NCBI GenBank assembly: GCA_951812925.1
Contig: OX638372.1
Span: forward strand, 51,830,028 to 51,894,027
Source of the DNA: Calliopum simillimum
Lineage: Eukaryota; Arthropoda; Insecta; Diptera; Lauxaniidae
Length of the DNA: 64,000 nt
Direction: 5' to 3'
The notes beneath the pieces were generated by a model. The model was not told where the DNA came from, did not search any database, and saw only the letters and a list, made by a program, of their open reading frames with translations. The position numbers and the translations under genes are program-made. Shown here in pieces: positions 55,390 through 64,000 of this stretch; positions within the stretch are counted from its first letter, which is position 1, and each line of letters opens with the position of its first letter.

Positions 55390-57570
55390 GATGTTCCAAA
55401 AATTATGGCTTGTTAATAGTTAGCCATAGATGTTTTTCCTCTATATACACGAGTACCTATTGTAGATATTATTCGTTTTGACTGTAAATATTTTGGAATT
55501 CTTCCGGTTTTCCGGGAAACATTCAATTAAGGCTCGATCCATGTTGATTACAAAGTCCTTGCGTGGAATTCACATACCTACAGAGTATGTGGCAAACCAT
55601 TTCCATTTGGTAGGGTTAGTCGTGGAGAAAATCAAAATTATCGCAAAAAGTCGCAAAAAAAACTGAGAGAAAGAAGTTCAAAAACTGCCCATCTTCACCT
55701 GCGTTCTAAAGAAAAATCACCATGAGTAACGTACTTGCTTGCATTCACATAGAGTTCGAAGTTGCCATAATTCTAAAAGCTAGGACTAAAGATGTTGGCA
55801 ATTACTGATGAATCACTACTCAGCCCTCCTCTCTTATAGGAGAAATATAGCGGAAGCCCAGCTTAGGCAAATGAAGAGATGGCATTACATGCCTTAAAGA
55901 TAACTCCTATGATACAATACCACCTCCAGAGAGGTATTTTCGATGAAGAGGGGGTGTTTTAGTCGGTATTACATTTAGAAGCGTTCGACATGACGGGCAC
56001 CGATGACGATCACCCGCAAAAAAAAAAAATAAAATCTGAAGGTATTCCCTAAACTCTGTATTCAAAGTTCACAAGAAGCAAATGACTGCTGGAAGGAAAC
56101 TTATTGAAGATTCTCATTAAAGATGGCATATCGCTTTATCAGGTCAATCATAATATTATCAATCGCATCCGAGATTTTTAGTCTTTAAGTTGCAAAAGCC
56201 AAGTATTAATAGAGCTTTTTATTAAGGTCGTAAAACCCGCATGAGATAAAAAATTCTATTAAATTCTTACTGTCCCCAATGTCCTCACGTTTCTGGTACT
56301 GTATACGCGCTTAAACACTTATAGGGCACGCCTGGCACGTTTTAGGCAGCAAGTGGAATCTCGTTGTCGCTGTCGATGTCATATCGTTCGTTGGGTACTT
56401 TGCAAAAGTTTTTAAGTATAATCAACGCAAATTTGCTTAATCCTTTGAATTTATAAAAAGCATCCTCCACGCAGGATACAAGAATAAAGTTTAGTACATT
56501 TTAAGCGCACAGCAGTAGTGACATAAAATTCAACGTCAAGTTTTTTTTTTTTCCTTTTTCATTTTATTTAACTTCCGGGATTTTTAGGTGGTTAAGGCCT
56601 GAACAATTTAAATATCAAAGTTATAAAACTTGTGAGCACAGCAAAGGATATGATGCAAAGGATACCAACTGAGGAGGCGATTTTCATAATGAAATCCTTA
56701 ACCTTTTACCACTAATTTTTGCATAATAAATCATTAATGAAGAGATATGTACGAAATGGAAAGATAAACGGACAGACAGACACTCAGTCAGTCAGTAAGT
56801 CGGGCAAGAGTCTTTTGAATGTCTGTTCAGTTGCTTAATGGTGCTATTGACTTTTTGGCTGGCGCACTACTGCATTCAAGTTGTTGCAAATACATATATG
56901 CAGACACGAGCGCTTCTTCCTTTCGATTCTTGTGCTGCTTGCACTTTAGTGCTTGCAAGCAAACATCCTTTCTTATGGTGTTTTTCTTGTGGGTTGGTTG
57001 GCTGTGTTGTTGTAGTTAAAATTCATTTAAGTGTGTAATCTCTCGGGGTGCAAAGGATCTTCTTCCACAACTTCTTATTCTTCTTGTTGTAGTTATTAGT
57101 TTACTGTTGTTGAACAGCCATGTTCACACTTCTGGCAGCAACCATTGCGTTGCACATTCTGTTTATGTTCCCGCCTTTATATTCCTTTGGGTCACTGTTT
57201 AATGTATCCCTTTTCTTTCGCTTTTTGCGTATATTTGTTTAAACTTGGCTACTTCTAAGGGTCTGTAGAGTTGCAATGTTGTAAGGGATTGTGAGTAGCA
57301 GCAGTGCTTATTTTCCAATAAGGATAAGCAGTGCATGCTGTGGTTGTTATTATTGTTGGTTATATTTGCTTATTATATTTGCATTTGTTGGCACAGTGGC
57401 ACAAAGTATACAGTAATTATGATACTATCCTTAACGATCGAACTTCAAATTAGAAAAAATTAAAGATAAATAACTTATGGACTATAAGTCATAGTCGATA
57501 AAATTTAAAAAAATATTGGACTGTCACAGAAATCTTCAAATAAAATCCGACGGAACTTTATCATTTTATG
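55390..57570. other. Gene-free DNA
   Basis: No gene recognised. GACAGACAGACACTCAGTCAG near 56774 is a short simple tandem. GTTGTTGTAGTT patterns occur near 57005 and 57085. Much of this looks single-copy. Confidence 0.35.
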
Positions 57571-57571
57571 A

Positions 57572-57969
57572 GCCGTTTATTATGAAAATGGGGCATGCCC
57601 AAAACGAGGCAAAAGGATTGTCATACACATTATGTGCCATAATGATTGGTTTTTGACCGATATATTTTTTTCAACTTAATCAATTCTACATCATCAGTAA
57701 GCTTTTCGTGGAAACAGAGATCAATTTTATTAATTGCTAACAAAATATCAGCCAATTTATACTAACCCTTTCGACCCGGCTGGGACAATATATCCCAAAA
57801 AAATTTTAATAAGCAAAACTGTTTTAAACGAGTTTACATACATATAAACTCATTTTAAACCATTTTGCTTACTAAAGTTTTTTTGGGATATATTGGCCCA
57901 GCCGGGTCAAAGGGGTTAAGACATTACTTCTGCCTCATTTTGGATTTGCCCCACTTTCATAATAAACTT
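57572..57969. repeat. Foldback element hosting a piggyBac-like MITE
   Basis: The ends GTTTATTATGAAAATGGGGC (left) and the complement of GTTTATTATGAAAGTGGGGC (right) pair over about 50 bp through GAGGCA and GATTGT/GTAATGT. The MITE at 57776-57915 lies in the right part. A related segment without the MITE is at 17880-17990. Confidence 0.65.
57776..57915. mobile_element. piggyBac-like MITE, 140 bp
   Basis: A near-perfect palindrome: CCCTTTCGACCCGGCTGGG at the left and its counterpart CCCAGCCGGGTCAAAGGGG at the right, then ATATATCCCAAAAAAA / TTTTTTTGGGATATAT and GTTTACATACATATAAAC at the centre. It is flanked by TTAA on the right (57916-57919) and CTAA on the left (57772-57775), consistent with a TTAA duplication with one change. 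A TTAA site and CCC ends are typical of piggyBac. The related locus at about 17935-17955 lacks it. Confidence 0.75.
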
Positions 57970-58239
57970 CTTAAGAGACATCCGTGCACAACATTCCCAA
58001 ATAAGCCACATTGAAATATTGCCTTACGTGTATGTTTCCCTGAAATCGTTATTTGCATTGTTGGCACCACTTGTGTTTTTGACCGCCTTGGTTTTTTGCA
58101 ACTATTTTGAAAGCAAAAAATTGCTCAAAATCAAACTTAGCTCCAATTATAGGGATAATTTAGATCTGTAAACTGAATCTATGATAATGCGAGATCGTCA
58201 TGTGAACTTTTGTGAGATAGAGATCTTTGCACATTAGTT

Positions 58240-58455
58240 TCACCTAATTTGGCACCCAATGACTTCTTCTTGTTCCCGAACATCAAAGATAAACTGCGTG
58301 GTGAACGATTTACGAGCGCCGAAGAAGCAGTTGAAGCGTTCAAAAACCATGTTTTGGAGGTGTCTCAAGAGGAATGGGAAAACTGCTATGGCAAATGGTT
58401 TGAACGAATGCAAAAGTGTATTGATCATCAAGGGGAATATTTTGAAAAACAATAA
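58240..58455 (+). pseudogene. mariner-type transposase C-terminus
   Basis: Frame of 71 residues, SPNLAPNDFFLFPNIKDK... to KCIDHQGEYFEKQ-stop. It corresponds to the last part of a mariner transposase: the YSPDLAPSD-like motif with the final catalytic Asp kept (LAPND), the LRGxRF and EEAVEAFKNH region, and the closing CIxxxGxYFE. The rest of the transposase upstream is missing, and the DNA before 58240 does not continue the frame. The 3' terminal repeat was not located. Confidence 0.85.
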
Positions 58456-58459
58456 AGCC

Positions 58460-60129
58460 ATTTTCAATTAAAAATGTTTGTTATTATTTGCTATTCCCGA
58501 AATATAAGTAGTGCCCTACATTTGTCGATATTTTTGTACATCGATTCAATATAAAAATTCATAGGAACCGAAATTATGCGATTCGATATCGATAGTACTT
58601 AAAATCTTTACGGATAATACTGTCGCCTCGGCTACAAGACACACAATCAAAACAAAAGCTCAACCCCCACTCGATGTTTCACCAAAACGTTGATGTTAAG
58701 CCAATCTTTTTGGCTCACCCAGCCATAGTCATTGTGAGTCCAACCCTCCACATTCTGCCATTAAAACTGCAAAACACAAAATGAATGCAAAGGAGCAACA
58801 CGTGTGTTTGTATTTTGTATTTTGCATACAAACAAACAATAGACACACAAACACACACATACATGAGTAAACTTTTTAAACGAATTTATGTTTAAGGCCT
58901 TTGAAGAAAATGCGCCATGCCGCGTCGAGCGCCAGCCAACCAGTCAACCACAATGCAACGAGGCGTTATTAATATTTTAATAATTTCTGGTAATAAATTT
59001 GTGAATGAATACGAAATGACGACGTTTATTTGAGTCAAAACACACACAGGCATTTCATAAATACAAAATTTTAATAAATTTTAGACAAACCGGCGCATTT
59101 TATGTTGCATATTTAGTGGCGCTTTATGCTGCTGCTTCTGTTCAAGCTGTACTCAAATGTGTAATTGTAGCCGGATATCCGTTTTAGATAAAACTCTTTC
59201 CGTTGAATGTTTCAGTGTCAGTTTTAGGTTGCGATTTCCTTCCTGTAGGAACACAGCAGGGCGCCAGCAAGGGACATGTGACGACGCGACATTGTTGTCT
59301 GTCTAACTGGCGAACGAACTGTCTTTTGCACAGTGTGCATAGTTGAACATTTATACTGAACATATGTTTGTGTGCGTGTACATGAGTGTTTTTGTGCATG
59401 TGTGTGTGTTCTTTTTACCTTTGTGCATATACGAGTGAAATTTTAATAATAAATGTTGCTGTTATTTGGTTCTGTTGTTGTTGTTGTTGAACACAATCAT
59501 AAGGGTTACCCTCAGCTATTAGCTTTATCCGAGTGCATGTTCACACGCATGTTGCTACAACTTAAATGCACTGAGAATTAAACAAAAGCCAAATCAGATA
59601 TTTTTGAAATGTAACGTAATGTGTTTAATATTTGATGCAGACTCATTACGTATTTCTTTTTAAAAAATTTACCGAATTTCTTTTGTCCTAGAGTGATGCT
59701 CGCCGGATAGTTCAGATGGTTTGTTAACACTTATAATAAAATTCTCGATGTTTAGTTATTTTTCTTTTTATTACGTCACAAAACATTTATTAGTCCCTAA
59801 GCCATTTGCAGTCTTTTTATTCTCGGATAGTACTTCGAAACCTTTACATAATTCTAGTTCCACCTAAAGAGTTAAGTAATATCTGGAATACTCAAGATAT
59901 CTTTTAATTGACTTTTATCAGAAATATTGATCTTAGAAAGCTATACCAATCGCCACCAGGCTTCAGGAATCAGACAAAAGATTATGAGCTCCAGATTAGT
60001 AGCGCTCAGAGTTCTAACAACTTCCAACTTTAAGTGTCTTAGAATTGTCTCCAGATTCCAAATTTACAATCCGGAAAAGCGTACTTTTTGCGTAAAATTT
60101 TGTACATTTCAGAGAATATTTGATGCATC
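58460..60129. other. Gene-free DNA
   Basis: Contains (GTT)n near 59476-59488 and GTGTGTGT-type runs near 59398. Mostly single-copy in appearance with no recognisable exon. Confidence 0.35.
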
Positions 60130-60420
60130 CCAAACCACTTTAGAAACCGAAAATGGCCATTCCATTTCGTATTTTTATTTCCCACCTTGAATGGATAGTA
60201 CCTTCAAAACTAAAGATTTTACAGAAAAATAAATTACAGATTCGAATTTTGCGGCTCAAAATTCATACAAAATTGAATAGTTTAAATTTCAAAACACATA
60301 CATTTTCCATATTCAGGACCACTTTCCGGTTTTAATATTTTCTGAAATGGACCAAATTTTATATGGTGCTTAAAGATAATATTTTGGTGCCGTTGGAATG
60401 CAATTTCAAGAAAATTTTAA
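60130..60420 (+). repeat. Dispersed repeat related to 28825-29110
   Basis: AGGACCACTTTCCGG, CTGAAATGGACCAAATTTTA and ATGGTGCTTA align with the segment right of the BEL element. No coding content. Confidence 0.5.
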
Positions 60421-60519
60421 ATTTTAGACCACCCTTATATAAATACATACAGTAGACTGATTAAAAAAATTATTTTTGGAAGTTCCACAACTACGCCCAA
60501 AAATCATTAAGGTGGTGCC

Positions 60520-60850
60520 AAAAAAGTGAGACAAAATTTTCGAACATCAACCATCCGTCATCCTGGATCCGCCATCTTGAATTTTGCAAATCCGACCACG
60601 GTTTCGTAATCAGCGACCCCAAAAACTCCATTATATCAAATTTCAGGAAAATCGGTTGGTTTTTGAAAATTTTGTTTACCGTCTTGGAACTGCCATCATG
60701 AATTTTGTAAATCCGACCCCACGACCCAAAAAACCTCTATTTTGTACAAATTAGTTTATTTAAAAAAAAAAAACAATGCATATTGAATTTTTGACCGCCA
60801 TATTGGAACAGCCATGTCGGATTTTGTCATCCAATCACTCCAGCTATTAA
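60520..60850 (+). repeat. Degenerate 120-130-bp tandem repeat
   Basis: GATCCGCCATCTTGAATTTT at about 60567, GGAACTGCCATCATGAATTT at about 60687 and GGAACAGCCATGTCGGATTT at about 60806, each followed by GTxAATCCGACC-like text, mark three units. Non-coding. Confidence 0.6.
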
Positions 60851-61285
60851 AGGGTATCCTTCAGGATTAATTTGAGCCAAAAACGACCGGTTGCGTATTT
60901 CTTTATTTCTTCTTGCCTTACACTTGATTTTGTCCACCTTACGGCCTCCATTTTTTGAAAGCTCTTTTCCAGACAAGCATTGTTATATCTCAAACGTCAA
61001 GATCCATCAATACAAATTTTGTGCTTACAGCTGATCCGGTTAAAGCAAAACGTCCCATATATACATACATATATGCACTTTTAGCAATAACCTCTCTCAC
61101 CTGAAAACTAACTCTTGAGTGCATATCTTGACGGCATTTTCGGTGTAGAATCATTGTTAACTAATAAGCCAGCCAAATTAGGGTCCGTCATCTTGGATAT
61201 AGGAGTTATTCCATAAAAACAGGTTTTTTACGTTTTCTCAAACTTTATTGAATAACTCCTAAACGGTAAATTATATGTATACATA

Positions 61286-62064
61286 CACGGTAATAAATAT
61301 CGTTTTAAATTTTCAACTTTACATGAAACTTTAGGGTTGAAAATTGAATTTGTTATGAAAAATCATCTTTTTTAGTTTATTTTTTAAACTTTTTTGGGTT
61401 GACACCCTTTTGTTGGTATACAATTTTGAGAAAATGAAGCAAGTTCTTAAGTAATTCAACGTATTTGTTGATTTTTTCAACTTTCCGCAGTTGATTCCTT
61501 GAATATTTATGCACACGAATACAACATATTCATTCGGCTTTGCTTGGAACGTTCAATTTTAGCTGCCTCTTACTTGCCGATTGCTTCAATTTGTTCTTCG
61601 GCAAAATACTAAAAAATTAAATTTTTTTTGCTTTTGCTATAATTTCATGTCGCTGTGATTCGCAACCAGTCTATGCTTAGGAGTGAACATATATAAGTAG
61701 TATGTTGTTAACAATGTTGGCAAATGTGTCAATGAAGCGATCTGAGGAGGGCTCGTTACGTAAACTATCTGGGGATTTTTTTTTTTTTTTTTTGGACTTA
61801 TATATTTAATTTTTATATGCGTGATAGGTTCAAAAAGTACGGTTTTTTCATCGGGCTTGTTCAAAAAATTTTAACTCATTAAGTACAATTTTTCATCTTA
61901 TAGGGTTTACATTTTTTAGCTTTTTATTATAATATTTCAATCTTTTAAGGTGAGGTCTTTTTAGGTTAAGAAAATTAACCATCAAAGTTGACATAAATTT
62001 CAACTTTTAAGTTGGCAAGTCTTACCAAAGGAGTTGAAAAATTAAACCGAAATTTATTACCGTG
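61286..62064. mobile_element. TA-flanked TIR element, 779 bp, non-coding
   Basis: TIRs CACGGTAATAAATATCG (left) and the complement of CACGGTAATAAATTTCG (right) continue as TTTTAAATTTTCAACT / GTTTAATTTTTCAACT. TA lies directly outside both ends (61284-61285 and 62065-62066), fitting Tc1/mariner-type insertion. The interior has only short frames and a T tract at 61778-61794. Confidence 0.75.
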
Positions 62065-62066
62065 TA

Positions 62067-62927
62067 CGTTGCATATCATTTTTAAATCATACAATTCCCT
62101 ATAAATAAGAGGTTTTGTTTTTTTTTCTGGCGGCGCATCGTTCATGAGTTATGGAACTTTAAAAATCAACATGTTGCAATGCACACTAATACTAACTCCT
62201 TATGTTTGAATTACAAAGTATTACCACTTTTCTAATTGGAATATCTCCTAAACTAAGTATAAGTCGTACGTAAGCAGCTCAGAAGACTTTTTTATACGAA
62301 ATCACCGGAGCTACAGCTGTCTTGCATTATTTTTCTGAAAAGTAACCGTTTGCGAGATATTTGCAAGAAACTGATTTTTGTGACCTTTGACCTTGACTAA
62401 CTTACGATGCTAACACGAGATTTTATGAAACTATTGAGACAACTTTTAGAACACTATAATGAAGGTGTATGCGAGTTTTCAGCTTATTATCTCCCATACA
62501 GAGACTTACCCAATTTTTGGCTAACTTGAGTGGCCTATAGCATTCACACTTGGTGTTGTCTCTACTTCAAATGCTGAAGGACAGAAAGTTTTCTCTTTTT
62601 TTTTTTAAAAAGAAGTGTCATATTCCTTGGTGGACGTCCATAAGATAAATGCGGTGGAACGGAATTCGGAAAAAATCGAATATCTTTTTTAGACGACCCC
62701 GAAAGATTGCCTCATTTTTGGAGCGTTAAAACCTTTTGTAAATTACTTTATATGGTGAATAAATTTATGATTTCCAATCATTGAAAACTGTGGTTTAGTC
62801 GCAACAGAATCCGATCATTCAAATCTTAATGACAAAACTGAATTCTTTTAATATAAAAACTTTTTGCGAACTACTAAATATTTTGAAAAGTAAATAAAGT
62901 TCTTGTTTTAAAACTTTTAAGAGTCTG
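62067..62927. other. Gene-free DNA
   Basis: AT-rich, with no recognised repeat or coding content. Confidence 0.35.
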
Positions 62928-62935
62928 CTCTTAAC

Positions 62936-63662
62936 AAGTGTTGCCAAAATGTTGGGAATTCCTCAAAATATGAGGAATTCAGAATCCGCTTGAGGAATTT
63001 TTGAGGAATCTTGGTATGAGGAATTTTTGAGGAATTGTCTTAACACAACGTATAATTCTCGATATTAACCATTTATTAATGGGGGCTTTCTATTAAAACT
63101 TAAGTTTATAAGAACAATATGCAACTCTGAAATCAAACTTGCCCTTTTGAGGTCCGTCAAAAATCACTGAGTATCTGTTACACACAATTTGTCTACAGAC
63201 TAAGATTCATTTTTAAATACATTGGAAATACATTCAAAACTTTAAGTTTGCTTAAAAAGCGGTTTGAATTTATTGATATTAACCTGCAATACTTGAATGG
63301 AGGAGGGGCGTATTGTTAGATCACAAAATTTATTCCAGAGTGTAGTTGAAATAAGTTTTTTAAAGAAAAACACATTGTGGAATCACTAAAATGTCCTAAT
63401 TTAAAGACAGTTGTATACTTATTATTTATACTGTATTTTTCTTAATAACATTCATGAAATGTAAATGTTATTTCATGAACATATATATGAACAAACTGAA
63501 CAATTATCCATAAGCAGAATATGATATAACAAATTTTATGACTTTTCCCATCAAATAAAAGTTTCAATTCCGTTTTTTGAAAATCTTTAAAATTGGACGT
63601 ATCATATTTCGCCGTCTTTTTTCAGATTTGAGGAATTTCACTTAAAATTGAGAGCAACACTG
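62936..63662. mobile_element. hAT-type non-autonomous element, 727 bp
   Basis: A perfect 8-bp duplication CTCTTAAC lies at 62928-62935 and 63663-63670. The right end read inward is CAGTGTTGCTCTCAATTTTA and the left end is AAGTGTTGCCAAAATG, matching CAGTGTTGCC-type hAT ends with the first base changed on the left. Subterminal GAGGAATTTTTGAGGAATC repeats occur at about 62970-63038 and GAGGAATTTC near the right end. No transposase frame. Confidence 0.8.
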
Positions 63663-63670
63663 CTCTTAAC

Positions 63671-64000
63671 CCTCATACGATTAAGCAATTGAACTTGTAA
63701 CAACATTGATAAGAAGCTTGTGAATAATTTTAAATGGAAATTAGAGTTTTATTTTTTACACATTAATAAATATATTCTTGACTGTTAGGTACACAATGAA
63801 TGCAGCAATAAAATTCAACATCAACATTTTTAAAAATAAAATTCTGTGAGTGTAAAAACTCAGACCATACAGACACTTGCACTGACAGCTCTCAAAGGAT
63901 TAGACGTGTTTAACATACAAAATACCCCAAAGTATCTACATTACCTAGCTAAAAAGGTGTTTGTGCGTACTGGTACATATAGTGCCCAATACATATACAT
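63671..64000. other. Window end, nothing recognised
   Basis: AT-rich DNA without gene or repeat structure, except that AAAAGGTGTTTGTGCGTA near 63952 recalls AAAAGGTATTTGTGTGTA at about 30338. Confidence 0.3.

Noticed and set aside
1..64000. CRISPR array or bacterial defence/mobile system
   Set aside because: The sequence is eukaryotic. The tandem arrays have no unique spacers and there are no cas genes.

Overview
This is a stretch of AT-rich nuclear DNA from a higher fly (Diptera, Brachycera). A tephritid fruit fly is the most likely source. That rests on the gene families present, the GTT/CAA microsatellites and the type of repeats, not on any database match. Split genes with GT-AG introns, poly(A) signals, LTR and non-LTR retrotransposons and many DNA transposon remnants show that it is eukaryotic and mostly intergenic. 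I see no CRISPR array, operon, rRNA or intact tRNA gene.

Only two ordinary host genes can be supported. The first (1713-3106, +) is the last four exons of an insect flavin-containing monooxygenase. The exon carrying the FAD-binding Rossmann motif lies outside the window or is missing. The second (37900-38504, -) is a two-exon gene for a small secreted protein that looks like the MBF2 / 'probable salivary secreted peptide' family.

The rest is layered mobile DNA. From left to right: foldback repeats (38-1414); an abundant dispersed repeat family, called family A here, in four copies (about 3590, 9930, 22420 and 29310), three of them interrupted by younger insertions; an I-clade non-LTR fragment with a 10-bp target duplication (10254-11333); an hAT-type element (14782-17054) that split a reading frame ending in a PHD-type finger and itself carries a Transib-like element (15295-16305); an hAT-type MITE (21634-22011); a complete but internally deleted BEL/Pao LTR retrotransposon with apparently identical LTRs (24635-28817, - strand); 420-bp tandem repeats (32990-33880); a tRNA-derived SINE-like element carrying what reads as an intact hammerhead ribozyme (36751-36958); a 39-bp minisatellite open in all three forward frames (40130-40702); a decayed Tc1-type element (43189-44783); an R1/Jockey-type reverse transcriptase remnant (49600-50492); a near-perfect 370-bp-arm hairpin (50777-51569); repeated GGGCGTTATTTC units (54880-55385); a piggyBac-like MITE inside another foldback (57776-57915); a mariner transposase tail (58240-58455); a TA-flanked TIR element (61286-62064); and an hAT-type element with a perfect 8-bp duplication (62936-63662).

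The two genes show no sign of working together. The window mainly records nested transposition. The most unusual item is the hammerhead-bearing tRNA-like element near 36.8 kb.
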